Shown: positions 32,800 through 45,118, counted from the first letter of the stretch. The stretch: DNA of 64,000 bases from Hofstenia miamia (GCA_004352715.1 SCFE01000060.1:1119030-1183029), one strand, 5' to 3'. Numbers and translations are program-made. Notes: generated by a model not told the origin, from the letters alone.

Positions 32800-33280
32800 T
32801 CTTGAATCTTTTTATTCAAAGTGCTATCAACTGAAAACGGTGCGACTTCTCTACAAAAATTACAGCTGACCTAAAAATATGTTTTAAAGTGTTAATTAAA
32901 TTTTTAAATAACATTGTGTACTCTGATTTGTGTTGTATTACATCATTTCTTTAATTGTTTCTGAGGTAAAATCTATTTATAATATTAAAAGTATGTCAAA
33001 TTTTCATCCGCATCAAAGAATCGTCATGAAAAAATCACATCAACTTAAGTTTTAGCGGAATAAACCATAAAGGGCGAATTTTGCCCTCGTCAAATGATTC
33101 TGCTCTTCTGAATAGTCAACAGGAGCAGCTTCCTTACTTGCTCCCCTGAGAAGGGGCATTATCCAAAATTATCAAATTGCTTGAATTTTTGTGCACTGCT
33201 TTTGGCAGTTTGAGCTATGTGAAGTTATTTATTTACATTATGTTTACGGCTTATGCTGAAGTTGAGGAAATTTTTGTCAT
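32800..33280 (+). repeat. Interspersed repeat, inverted partner at 40652-41080
   Basis: It aligns with the reverse complement of 40652-41080. Landmarks are AAACCATAAAGGGCGAATTT, ATGATTCTGCTC, GTCAACAGGAGCAGCTTCC, GCTCCCCTGAGAA and GGCAGTTTGARCTATGTGAA. The copies are diverged, so this is an old dispersed family. The partner copy ends exactly at a long (TA)n array. Confidence 0.75.
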
Positions 33281-34946
33281 AGAAATTCTTTAGCAAATTG
33301 CCTGCCTCCGTTTGATTTTAAAACTAGCAACTTATTGACTGGACTAAAGTTTTATTGGAAAATTCTTAATTGGAAAATGATACTTACGATTGGCATTTGT
33401 ATAAGAAATGTATTCCCAACTTAAAAAAATTCTCAAATATTATCACAAGTTAAATCATGCATTAGTTTTATTATATTTCTATCTTTCTCTTAAATATAAC
33501 ACAGCAGCATAATGACAAATGTGTGTAATTAAAATCTGAAAACATTAAAATGCAAACAAATCAATAGAACGTATTTTACACAACCAGTTACAATTTTCGT
33601 CTATGCTCCTTGTGAGAATTAATTTTAAATTCAGTTAGTGGTTTTGCTGTGCAATTGCATTAGCTTATATCTTGCAGAATGGATTTTTCTAGTTTGAAAA
33701 AATTTATATGATTGATAGATGGCATGGACGACTCGAAATATTTCGAGTCGGTCGTCCATGTAGATGGCAAACTCAAGCATTATTACTTTTCTAAACCTTT
33801 GTCCACGGGATCGTAAATGGCTCATGTTTAGGCTGGTGATTTTGAAATTAATAGTCTACCACTTAACGCGCAAGTTCACCACAATAACAATTCACTTAAA
33901 TGAGGTTATGCACAATTTCCAAATTGGATTAATTGTCAGAACCAATAAAAATGAAGCAGACATTTCATACTAAGCAACGCGTGGTGCACTACACAATGCA
34001 TGTGATTATGTAAACACCACTAGCTAAACCTTTGTTGGTCCTTGTTTTTTNGCATTATCCAAAATTATCAAATTGCTTGAATTTTTGTGCACTGCTTTTG
34101 GCAGTTTGAGCTATGTGAAGTTATTTATTTACATTATGTTTACGGCTTATGCTGAAGTTGAGGAAATTTTTGTCATAGAAATTCTTTAGCAAATTGCCTG
34201 CCTCCGTTTGATTTTAAAACTAGCAACTTATTGACTGGACTAAAGTTTTATTGGAAAATTCTTAATTGGAAAATGATACTTACGATTGGCATTTGTATAA
34301 GAAATGTATTCCCAACTTAAAAAAATTCTCAAATATTATCACAAGTTAAATCATGCATTAGTTTTATTATATTTCTATCTTTCTCTTAAATATAACACAG
34401 CAGCATAATGACAAATGTGTGTAATTAAAATCTGAAAACATTAAAATGCAAACAAATCAATAGAACGTATTTTACACAACCAGTTACAATTTTCGTCTAT
34501 GCTCCTTGTGAGAATTAATTTTAAATTCAGTTAGTGGTTTTGCTGTGCAATTGCATTAGCTTATATCTTGCAGAATGGATTTTTCTAGTTTGAAAAAATT
34601 TATATGATTGATAGATGGCATGGACGACTCGAAATATTTCGAGTCGGTCGTCCATGTAGATGGCAAACTCAAGCATTATTACTTTTCTAAACCTTTGTCC
34701 ACGGGATCGTAAATGGCTCATGTTTAGGCTGGTGATTTTGAAATTAATAGTCTACCACTTAACGCGCAAGTTCACCACAATAACAATTCACTTAAATGAG
34801 GTTATGCACAATTTCCAAATTGGACTAATTGTCAGAACCAATAAAAATGAAGCAGACATTTCATACTAAGCAACGCGTGGTGCACTACACAATGCATGTG
34901 ATTATGTAAACACCACTAGCTAAACCTTTGTTGGTCCTTGTTTTTT
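33156..34946. repeat. ~895-bp near-perfect duplication joined by one N
   Basis: 33156-34050 recurs as 34052-34946 with essentially no differences (I noticed GGATTAATTG versus GGACTAATTG). The copies are separated by a single N at 34051, where the second copy starts. This is almost certainly an unmerged overlap or the second haplotype. Confidence 0.85.
33723..33760. repeat. Hairpin of CATGGACGAC with perfect 20-bp core
   Basis: The core GACTCGAAATATTTCGAGTC is a perfect palindrome, extended outward by CATGGACGAC and GTCGTCCATG with a 4-base asymmetry. The duplicated copy is at about 34619-34656. Function unknown. Confidence 0.7.
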
Positions 34947-35105
34947 TTTACACTGGAGAAAAAGCTACTTGTGCATTTTTTATCTGGAAATTGCATACTT
35001 TTTCATTGACAAAGAAATTCAAAGCCGTAAAAATATGTGCACATTTCCTTTCTGGAGAATATTGACATAATTTGCGTCGTCTGTGTGTGTGTATATTTGC
35101 TTTAG

Positions 35106-35147
35106 CAATGATGTCGCAGGATGTATCAAATGAACATTCGAAAAACG
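35106..35147 (+). CDS. Microexon 1 of a candidate phase-1 gene (42 nt)
   Basis: The acceptor TATTTGCTTTAG precedes CA ATG ATG TCG..., and the donor is AACG|GTAACT. Read with two bases completing the previous codon, it gives MMSQDVSNEHSKN and leaves one G. It could hold the start codon. Its 42-nt length, open frame and phase 1-1 match the exons at 54138, 59941 and 60100. No protein family is recognised. The gene would have introns of several kilobases. Confidence 0.4.
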
Positions 35148-35361
35148 GTAACTAATTTGTATATACATGTATGAACATAAATCTGAACATTTATATAATT
35201 TTGTTCAAATAAATATTTCTGAAAACCCTTCAGTGTATTTTCATCACAGTCTGGTTTACAAAGAGTAAATAGTCATTCAAGTTGCCACTGCAGAGTATTA
35301 CAGATTTTAAGAATTTTTGTAAATTTTCAAACTTTAAGCTGGCGATAGATAGTTTGGAAGN

Positions 35362-35391
<30 letters not shown>
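35362..35391. repeat. (TA)n microsatellite after a single N
   Basis: Fifteen AT units start immediately after the N at 35361. Confidence 0.9.
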
Positions 35392-35394
<3 letters not shown>

Positions 35395-36115
35395 CCTTTG
35401 AGTTACTAATATGTAATCTTACTTTTAAGTCCGCACTACTAATGAGTGGGGGGACTCAAATTTAGTCTCCTCCATACTATTTTGACGATAATAAAACTTA
35501 AATTATAAATATACAAATAGCTTTTCACAATATAATTTTTATGAATGAAACATTTACAAATAGTGCCATAATTTTAGAGTTTTCAGTCCTAAGAGTAGAC
35601 TTTTGCTTTAAGGCTCATTTGTACATGTTTAGCCCAAGCACAGTCAAATAAACGGGGAATAGTTGTGTTGGTATGTATGTACAGATGTCAGCTAGAATTG
35701 CCTATTGCCTTAATTGATTTTTAAATAAATATGGATGTACTCTATCGGAAGCACTACAGAAAATTTCTATAGTTGTAAAATCTTGCAGTTGCTTTTACTC
35801 ATGGTGTAAAACGTAGCTAAATCCCAAACTCAAAAAGGAGCACTTAATTCATCCTCAACTCAAGAGAATTTATTCTGGGAATTTTATAAAAACCAAGGTA
35901 CATATCAAAATCCTAATTATATATAGGAAAATGTAAATCCATGCACCTTCTTGTATACCTAATTTTAGTTTACTCTGGAAAACTAAGCTAAAATTATAAA
36001 ATTTAAGTAACTCAAGTGTGTATTAAAAAGTCCACATTTTGCAATTTTTTGTTTACACAAAGTAGTATTGCTATGATCTGCACAGATAGACCAAAAAAGA
36101 ATCGTTTGATTGCAG

Positions 36116-36160
36116 CAAGCAAGGACTATGGCTCTAAAAACAGTGATTACCACCCCAAAA
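36116..36160 (+). CDS. Possible microexon (27 or 45 nt), weak donor
   Basis: A good acceptor (TTTGATTGCAG) is followed by a frame that, in the same phase as the neighbouring microexons, reads SKDYGSKNSDYHPK. Both candidate donors (A|GTGATT at 36142 and A|GTGGCG at 36160) preserve phase 1 but are poor matches to consensus. Confidence 0.2.
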
Positions 36161-36419
36161 GTGGCGAAGGGGGGCGCATTTGAAAACAGCGTGCATGTTA
36201 TATTCTTTACAAATCGCCTCTATACGTACCACCTTAACCTGCGTATACATATATATATCAAGGCAATACATAATACAGACATCGTCATCAAATCACTTCT
36301 GAAAATAGCGTAGGCTTAACTTAGAAGTAACTTAGAATTTCACAATAATTTAGTATTGATATTAAAACAAATTTTTAATGATTTAAATGGCTAATAGCAG
36401 AATATAGAAAATTCTAAAT

Positions 36420-37398
36420 TCGTATTTTCAACATAATTATACATGTATAAAAGTTTTTATTAGAAATTTTTACTAAAATTTCAACAATTTTATGTTGAAA
36501 TGTAAAGAATGGTCAGTAGAATATTTGTGACATTGTTTTGAAAGTAAAATATTGGCAATAATTGTTATGGCAGCTGCTGGATATTCTTCATTTAAGTTTT
36601 TGAAATCTGTTCTAAGATCTTTACAAAACTTGCACGATAAAAAATATTTTCTGTTGTCTACAAAAATGAATACGAAAGCAGAATAAAGTTTACAAGAGAT
36701 TCGGTAGGATATGATAATTTTCCGTGATTAATAAATCCAAGTACTGGGAATTTTCAGTTTTGAAATTGTTATCTTGATACATTTCGAATTTTCTTGTAGA
36801 TTTCCAGAAATATAGATTAAAGAACTTATTTCATCGTTTGTTATGTTTTGTGATTTTCGATTTCCAGTAAATCACTAGAAACTAAGATATCACATTTTTC
36901 ACAATGATGGAGTGAATTCCTAGAAATAATATCCACATCATTAATACAATGCTGTAAAAGTTAAATTGTAGTGTCAATTTGAAATTTTTCAAAAATTTGT
37001 CTGTAACCCATATAATAATTGCCATCTGCTGATTGACGATAGTATCCGAACTTTTCTTCAATATCATCGTTCTGCCAATGACCCAATAAGACATAGGAAT
37101 ATTTTTTTTCAAGAAACAGTATTTTAGTTAGAGCTATGAGACCACTGCATGTCCTTGAAAATGCTGTAGAAGTATCTTCTGTCAAACTTTTATACCTATA
37201 AGTTGCTGAAATAAGGGTTATGAATCTACATGACGATCCTACTTTATCAATGTATTTGAGTTTTTCATAATCAGATGACATTATTAGATTTCTGAAGGAA
37301 TTATTTTGGAAAACTCTTGTGAATGGCGCCTTTAAATTTACTATTGAAAAGAATTCGGTAAAAATTATAATGAAATGGTCAGTGCCATAAGCTATATC
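36420..37398 (-). pseudogene. P-element/THAP9-like transposase relic
   Basis: The minus strand reads FIIIFTEFFSIVNLKAPF near 37375-37320, then MSSDYEKLKYIDKV. 37150-36961 reads LTKILFLEKKYSYVLLGHWQ, NDDIEEKFGYYRQSADGNYY and MGYRQIFEKF. The block 'F..D.+E..FG.YRQ..GGN' with the preceding 'W.I.NV+.P' pattern is characteristic of the C-terminal part of P-element and THAP9 transposases. Downstream (36700-36420) Cys-containing text (FLSCKFCKDLRTDFKNL) may be the C-terminus. There are stops, and the right side is cut at the single-N join 37399. Confidence 0.7.
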
Positions 37399-37399
37399 N

Positions 37400-38822
37400 A
37401 GATAGCACGCGAAATCAATTTTCGTACGCCATCGTGCGACAGAAATATTTCGTAGCAGGAAATATTTCGTGTAATGGATATAAATTCATACAATTAAGAA
37501 TGAAATTCATTTATTAAAAAATTATTTGGCAAGAACTGCTTGCCTTGCTTACATGCACGAGCTGCCTATGTGTAGGACTTGAATAGAGAGTGTGATTATG
37601 AAAGGGCAGGATGGATTAAAAAATGGTGAAATAGGATATGGCTGATCAACCCAAGGGGGCATGGCATCCTGGCCCCTGGCTGTGCCACTGCCCCTCTCCA
37701 ATTCACTCGGTTGCACGCACCAGTACACAGAGCTCAATATTTGCACTAAACAAAAACCATCTACAATACTGTTCTGCTGAACCATTATTTTATTGGGCCT
37801 GGTGTAGCATCATCCAAATCAACCTAAAGCTGCTAATTTTGATTAAGAAGAAGAATAAGATCGAAAACAATTATGATTAAAAACACATTGTAAAAATATA
37901 TGATCAGTTTACATTAAATTGTATTATGCAACCAAGTAAGAACAAGTGTCATTAATTAGAGATTAGTATTTGTTGTTAATAATATTTTTGTCAAAACAAA
38001 GGGGGCAAAGTTGCTTCCATTATTTTTAGCCACCATATTGGCAGATGAGTGATTTAAAATTCAAAATCAACAGGTACTTTTCTGAACTACTATAAATAGA
38101 TTANTATGCCATGTATTAAGATAGCACGCGAAATCAATTTTCGTACGCCATCGTGCGACAGAAATATTTCGTAGCAGGAAATATTTCGTGTAATGGATAT
38201 AAATTCATACAATTAAGAATGAAATTCATTTATTAAAAAATTATTTGGCAAGAACTGCTTGCCTTGCTTACATGCACGAGCTGCCTATGTGTAGGACTTG
38301 AATAGAGAGTGTGATTATGAAAGGGCAGGATGGATTAAAAAATGGTGAAATAGGATATGGCTGATCAACCCAAGGGGGCATGGCATCCTGGCCCCTGGCT
38401 GTGCCACTGCCCCTCTCCAATTCACTCGGTTGCACGCACCAGTACACAGAGCTCAATATTTGCACTAAACAAAAACCATCTACAATACTGTTCTGCTGAA
38501 CCATTATTTTATTGGGCCTGGTGTAGCATCATCCAAATCAACCTAAAGCTGCTAATTTTGATTAAGAAGAAGAATAAGATCGAAAACAATTATGATTAAA
38601 AACACATTGTAAAAATATATGATCAGTTTACATTAAATTGTATTATGCAACCAAGTAAGAACAAGTGTCATTAATTAGAGATTAGTATTTGTTGTTAATA
38701 ATATTTTTGTCAAAACAAAGGGGGCAAAGTTGCTTCCATTATTTTTAGCCACCATATTGGCAGATGAGTGATTTAAAATTCAAAATCAACAGGTACTTTT
38801 CTGAACTACTATAAATAGATTA
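37400..38822. repeat. ~704-bp duplication around a single N
   Basis: 37400-38103 and 38119-38822 are identical by eye, separated by the N at 38104 and a 14-bp novel piece. The second join is at 37399. Probably the two haplotypes or an unmerged overlap, so any count of features here should be halved. Confidence 0.85.
37455..37572 (-). mobile_element. End fragment of the 45.1-kb hAT family
   Basis: Its reverse complement reads GAGCTGCCTATGTG-like ends, then GCAAGGCAAGCAG and a match to ATTTTTTAATAAATGAATTT at 45174-45193. It is thus a second copy of the left end of the element at 45127-46245, repeated at 38174-38291 by the assembly duplication. Confidence 0.65.
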
Positions 38823-39665
38823 AATTCAATGTAAGCAATTGATAAAGAAATTCACTTGGAATTCTTATATTGTTTCTTTATTACAGTTTGAATATTTAGT
38901 ACGATGTCAAGCTAAAAAAGTTTTGTTTAGTAGTAGTCTGGATCCATCATGAAATCGATTCTAGTGTCTTTGTGCCAGACAACAAAAGTGCACCTAAGTT
39001 AGGTATAGGGCTTTTTATTCTTGCTTAGTTGACTACTGTTCATTCACTACATGTATTAAATATAACAAGTTTGAAATATGGTTGAAAAGCCAAAACCTAG
39101 GAATTATATTTATATTATTTTAGATCCAAATTATTGACTATAATGTGACTGATAATGTGACCATACATGTAGTAACTATAAAATGTAAGTTAGGAAGCTG
39201 CTAAATATTAAACTAGTTATTAAAGCTAATATATTTTGGTAATTGCTACATGTAAGATTAATAACACAGCTAGTGACAAGTCAGGTTACACAAATGTGAA
39301 ACACTTTTACAAATAGCGTCTAAGTCGAATTGTGTCTTGTCTTCAGTATACACTGAGCTAGGATAAGGTACACATAAGTTATATCAATGAACTGAGAGGT
39401 GGAACTCAACCAAGTGGATCATTGGTGAACAAGTGAAGCTGGATGTGCAGATCAGCTTTGGGCAAATGTCCACTATTGATCATTGGAGGAGATACTGCAT
39501 GGCTTTGTCACCTAAATAGTGAAGAGTTATGTCTTGCTAACTTAAGTTAATGGAACTACATAAAAGCTAAAGCAGTGTTGAGTTGGTAAATCCCTATCTG
39601 CAAATACACAAACCAATGTTATGGAGTAACACAGGAGAGTAGTGATGATGCCTGGTAGAGGATGT
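38690..39665 (-). repeat. Interspersed repeat, copy 2
   Basis: The reverse complement aligns with 5500-6450 (landmarks given there). The adjacent 39667-39745 repeats 37720-37800 (ACACAGAGCTCAATATTTG ... CTGCTGAACCAT) in direct orientation, so two repeat families meet here. Confidence 0.75.
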
Positions 39666-39779
39666 TACACAGAGCTCAATATTTGTGCTAAACAAAAACC
39701 ATCTAAAATACTGTTCTGCTGAACCATAATTTTATTGGGCCTAGTCCCACTTAAATCTAGTGGATTTTTGGATTTTTGG

Positions 39780-40595
39780 ATGTATATATATATATATATA
39801 TATTTATATGGGTGCTAAGTATAAATGGCCAAATATATATGGGCACTAAGTATATGGGGGGGGTGTGCTAGGTATTATTTTGAAATGAGACTGGACTCTA
39901 TGCATGCTTTTTCCAAATTTTGCAATCAGAAATGGCTTAAGCATTTAGTTTACTGGCACTGGTGAAAACACTGGCGAAAATAAGACATATTCCAGCTGAA
40001 ATCAGAATTTTTAACATGGCTTGAAGTGGACTTCCTTTTCACTGGCAAAAACTGCCAATATTGACCTGAAAATAATTTCAGATATTGAACAACACCCAAA
40101 TTTTTTGAAAATGTAAAATTTAGTTCTAAAATGCATTCATAGCTGTTGAAATGGCAATAAATCCAATTTTTTAACATTATTTTTCATTTTTTTATTTTTA
40201 TATATTTTTTGAGAATTGCTTCCCTTGAGCCCAAATTTGGTGTGTGGCTATTAAATGAACCCTAAAGCTATCACACATGCTTAATTTGTGATTTTTTTAT
40301 TTTAACCAGCTGAACTGCTTGCAGGCAATAAGTATGGGGAAAATTGGTGGTTGCAGGCACTCAGTATAAAACCCATGGTACTTAGCACCCATNNNNNNNN
40401 NNNNNNNNNNNNNNNNNNNNNNNNNNNNNNNNNNNNNNNNNNNNNNNNNNNNNNNNNNNNNNNNNNNNNNNNNNNNNNNNNNNNNNNNNNNNNNGATTTT
40501 TTTATTTTAACCAGCTGAACTGCTTGCAGGCAATAAGTATGGGGAAAATTGGTGGTTGCAGGCACTCAGTATAAAACCCATAGTACTTAGCACCC

Positions 40596-40651
<56 letters not shown>
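39780..40651. mobile_element. (TA)n-bounded element with GGGTGCTAAGTA ends
   Basis: The left end is (TA)n followed by TTTATATGGGTGCTAAGTA. The right end, read inward, is (TA)n then TTTATATGGGTGCTAAGTAC. Relatives of the same motif (GGGCACTAAGTATA, GTGCTAGGTATT, GCAATAAGTATG) recur inside. A 102-N gap (40393-40494) lies inside; 40287-40392 is repeated as 40495-40597 across it, so part is an assembly duplication. Confidence 0.65.
40393..40494. other. Assembly gap, 102 N
   Basis: The same ~105-bp sequence lies on both sides, so the gap may be closed by collapsing them. Confidence 0.95.
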
Positions 40652-40653
<2 letters not shown>

Positions 40654-41080
40654 TCCTCAAATTTAGCATAAGCATAGACATAATATAACTAAATAACTTC
40701 ACATAGTTCAAACTGCCAAAAGGAATTCACAAAAATTCAAGCAATTTGATCATTCACAATTTTGGATAATGCCCTTTCTCAGGGGAGCAGTGAGGGAAGC
40801 TGCTCCTGTTGACTTTTTCAAGAGGAGCAGAATCATTTAGAGGGGCAAAATTCGCCCTTTATGGTTTATTTCACCAAAACATATGTTGATGCAATTTTTT
40901 CAGGTCAATTGTTTGTTGTGAATGAAAATGTGACCTACTTTTAAAATTATAAATAGTTTCACAGGATTTTTCTCAGGAAACAAATTTTCAGGTGAGCTGT
41001 AAGGCAGGGAGCATTCTCTTACAGAAAGATAGTTTTCAGATTGTTAAGATTGGTGATATGAAGTTGCATATGGCTCTTCA
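40652..41080 (-). repeat. Interspersed repeat, inverted partner of 32800-33280
   Basis: The reverse complement matches 32800-33280 with moderate divergence. Its outer edge coincides with the (TA)n array at 40598-40651. Confidence 0.75.
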
Positions 41081-44060
41081 GAAAGTTCAGATATTTGGTT
41101 GCATTGATTGTGTCTATCAGTACTAATGCAACCCCAGTAGATCACTTTCAATGTGATTTGTGTGGGATTGTACAGATTGTGCAATAGTCTGATCAAAGAA
41201 AGATCATCTATTCACAAAGTATGTGTGCCAATTAAACTAGCTTGTCCTTAGAAGTTTTCACCACTAGATAATATTCCAAATAGAAAACTTTTAATAGCAT
41301 GTAGTTGCCAATGTTTCCTTTATAAAAAAATCAACATTCCTGTGCTTAGTACAAATTTGGTGTTGTCTTAGTATATTAAGAAATATACATATTGCATTTG
41401 ATGCTGAGTTCAAATTTATTATTTTACAGAATTATTTGGAAAGAAAATACAATTCTGTGGGCCTGTTAATTTGGGAAATTACAAAGTACAACATAACAGA
41501 CTAAGAGATACTTAATAAATAGTAAACAATGAATATTCAAAAGTTTCTACTAGAGTATAATTTGTTGAAGTTCTAATAGAAATTTTTGGACAATAACAAA
41601 CCCATTTCTATGGAATGGATAACATTACAAATCTTCTTTATATTGAACTGTTCCTATTCAAGTGTTCACAATGCTAGAACCTTATTAATAATCAGAACTT
41701 CTAATAAATTAAAATCAAACTGAATCAAATACTCAATTTACCTTGAACTTGAATATTAACAGATTGAATTATGAGAATATTTAAATCACTTGAATATTGA
41801 AATGAATTGATTCTTTAAAGCATAGAAACCCACAAACAATTCAGAGCTAGTGCATTTTTAGGACATTGCAGTCAGGAGTAAAGTAATGAAATTATTATTT
41901 AAGGGGCTGAACTGAGGTCCTCCAAAGGCAAACCAAGAGCATATAGGAGAACTATGACAATTAGTTTTTGTTTGCCAACATAGCTAATATTCATTTTCTT
42001 CAAAGAATGTTTTTGTATTAGAAAATTACATATATTGGACATGATCAAATTTATGATTTTGTGCACAAGATATGTTTTTACTTAAATTACAAATGCTCCC
42101 ATTTGGGAACACTGAACACTATACATAAATAAAACACTGACAAATAATGTATTTATTGCCAATATGTAATAATTTGATTGAATTTTATGTGCATTACTGA
42201 ATATTTTTGTAAACTGTGTAAAATTAGAACCACTGTAGTGACTTCATTGCTATACCAAAATGATATTTTTTCTATTAGCATGTAGCAGAACAACCCAAGA
42301 AAAGAAATAGTAGAAGTAAATGGCAGTGCACTCATCTCTCAAATTATTTACTTCAGGGGACATTTTCAATTTATTTTCATATTTGAATTAATATATTTGA
42401 GCAAGCCATGTAAGCAGCATATTACAATAATATATTTTTTGATGCTAAACTAAATTACAATTTAAGAAGATATATTTCAAAAAGATGCCCCAAGTTGGCC
42501 CCTGGTATCAGAAAAGCCTAAGCTCTAGTTAGTATGTATTATTAAAGGAAACAAACAATTAGGAATAATAAATTTAAAAATAGTTGCAATTTCATTTAAT
42601 GAAAAGTGATTTCTCTGCATAATTCAGTTCAATATATTTGATTTGGTTCAATTTGGAAATCACGTGATGCACTTGACTAGAATAATTCTAACTTGAAATT
42701 TGCTAAATCATAGGGGCCTAACCCATGGACTTTTTGTTTCCCAATCCAAGACACACCTATTGCAATCAGGAATTCTAGAAATTATGCTTCATATAATACA
42801 GAAATGTGTGATCTCAAGAAAAAAACTTTTATTTACACAATGTAAACACTCTATGGATGAATTCAATAGCATTCAATAGCAATTAAAATTTGACAAAGTC
42901 ATATTTGATGATTGGACAAAAATAAAAATACAACCACTTGATTGAACATATAAGGAATCTACAGAAAACTGAAGTTGTTCTCAAATTTTTAGAACAGCAA
43001 TTGTCCAGATACATTTATCTGTTTTTCAATTATCTGATTGCTATGCCAATCTCCATTTTCTGTCACTATATGTTCTTAGGTATATTTTTTCTTTTCATTT
43101 TTTTCTATCAAGATGTTAACTTTTGGATCCATATATTCATTGGCAAAATGGATCTGTTTTGCAAAGCCTTTGTTGTACATCTAATGTTTTCTTATGCTAA
43201 CCTCAAATGTTGTCACTGCCAGAACTATTGCAAACTAATGTTCTGAAAATCTGAATTTCACACTCTGGGTTATTCTATACTAATTAACCTTAATCTTTGT
43301 GTATCATTAAGAGCTAAATTTCATAGATATATACAATTCATTATAGAATGCTAATTTGGCTTAGGAATATGAATGTTTTATATGGATTGAATTTCACTAT
43401 CTTTTGTATTCCACCACTGATACTTAATTGTTTTCTATTTAGGTCATTATCTAAATTCCATATCTGACAGTTAATTATTCATATTGGTGTATACATTATG
43501 TATACAGATTCTTCTAAAACTTGAAGTTTCATCATGTGATGCATCATTGAGTTGAATAAATCAAGCTTAATTGTTTATCATAATAAATAATTTTTACTTA
43601 ATTTCTAGAGCATCTTTTGCATTTTAGTCATTACATCATTGGATTGACTGAGTCACATGCATTGGTAATGGAGCATTGTTTGAGCATAGCTTAATTTAGG
43701 TTATATTTATTACTATTTTAAGAATGTCAATGTGCATTTTCACATAATATAATGAATTACAACTCAATCTCCACTATAAGAAATCAGCATTAACTAGGGT
43801 AAGCAGTTTTTATAAATCATTGACCAACTAATTACATATATTTTAGTGCATTAAAATTTTTCAGCTATATCAATTATTTAATATTGTAATTGAGAAATCA
43901 GCTAAATATTTCTATTAGAAGTGAATTATTGCAAATTCGACCTTGGTTCTGGAGAATTAGCAAAAGCTGTTTTATAAAATGATTATTCTTTGAATTTGCA
44001 ATGATATTTCCTAATGCGAACTTCTATTTTGGAAACCACACGAAATTCGAAATATATTGG
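41081..44060. other. No recognised feature
   Basis: AT-rich DNA. The longest frame (42938-43246, plus) is hydrophobic and low in complexity, with no family recognised. Confidence 0.4.
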
Positions 44061-44070
44061 AAGATTTTAG

Positions 44071-44242
44071 GGTTGGTACTTTTTTTCATTCTTGAAAATC
44101 TCAAATCTTCCAAATTTTTCTCAGAATGGACACTTACAGTAATTTTTCTAAGGGAAATGTGTCCATTAAATAATATTCTTGGAAGGATTTGAGATAAATT
44201 TGGAAAATTTGAGATTTTCAAGAATGAAAAAAAGTACCAACC
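44071..44242. mobile_element. Mutator-like foldback MITE with 9-bp target duplication
   Basis: GGTTGGTACTTTTTTTCATT at the left is the reverse complement of the right end, and pairing continues through TCTTGAAAATCTCAAAT. The centre also pairs (GAATGGACAC with GTGTCCATT), so nearly the whole 172 bp folds back. AGATTTTAG at 44062-44070 and 44243-44251 is a perfect 9-bp duplication, the size typical of Mutator-like elements. Transcripts would form a long hairpin. Confidence 0.85.
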
Positions 44243-44398
44243 AGATTTTAGTATAGTCATTCATTTTAGCAAGTAGTTACTTAGTGTAGGCAAGGTATGT
44301 ATTTGTTTTTGTATTTGTGACAGTAATACTGACATTTCTAATTGAATAATTTTATACATGTGCTAGTAGCAGTTATGAAGCATCTTTCATTTTTTCAG

Positions 44399-44452
44399 TG
44401 GGCTTGGAACGGATTTTGGTTTGGGGAGGCAGCAAGTCGCATCTATTACTCA
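44399..44452 (+). CDS. Weak candidate microexon (54 nt)
   Basis: A strong acceptor (CATTTTTTCAG) starts a frame that, in phase 1 to the donor A|GTATAT, reads GLERILVWGGSKSHLLL. Length and phase fit the candidate gene, but the composition is hydrophobic, unlike the other exons. In another frame it reads to a stop as GLGTDFGLGRQQVASITQY, so it could be a terminal exon of something else. Confidence 0.2.
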
Positions 44453-44459
44453 GTATATT

Positions 44460-45118
44460 AACTAAGAGGACTTTTATTCTTAAAATTTAATTTTAATGTT
44501 GTAATCTAAAGAATTTTGTAAGCTTTCTAACTATTTAATGAATGTCCACTTATTGTTTATAGTGGTATTACAAAACAGTGGTGGAGTCTTTTGATGTTTT
44601 TTTATGAGATCACTAACTAGAATAATAAATGTAATGAGAGTTTTTTTAGTTTAAGCATATTTTCATTGATCACAGCAGCGATATGCATAAATCAGAAATT
44701 TCCATTTCTTGATATTCCGATTAGAGAGTAGTGATCCGCAAAAATCCATGAGTGGAATCCATAGACAAACCAATAAAAAAAATTGCCCGTGCCACCCTAT
44801 TATATATGAGCTTTAGTAGCGGCGGATTAAATCGTGATGCCAAGCCAGTATTTTGAAGTCATTTCAAATGAAATTTCTACAACTTTGGTGTCAGAAACAA
44901 TATCCTCAGCCGGAATTGAATATTTGCTAAGCATTCGATTGACATACAGACAATTGTTAACTCTTTGAACAAGTTTTCATTTTTAGCAAATTTAGTATAT
45001 TGTTTTTTAATTTAAGAGTTAGAAATAGTTGTGGCAATCAAGTTACTGCCCTGTGAGAATTTGATGGAGAACTGTGAATAGTAAGCAAAAATCGGCGAAG
45101 GTACTTGGAGGTGCTAGG
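44460..45118. other. No recognised feature
   Basis: AT-rich spacer before a hAT element. Confidence 0.4.

Noticed and set aside
42938-43246. 102-codon hydrophobic frame as a membrane protein
   Set aside because: Low complexity in AT-rich DNA; Phe/Ile/Leu-rich frames are expected by chance here.
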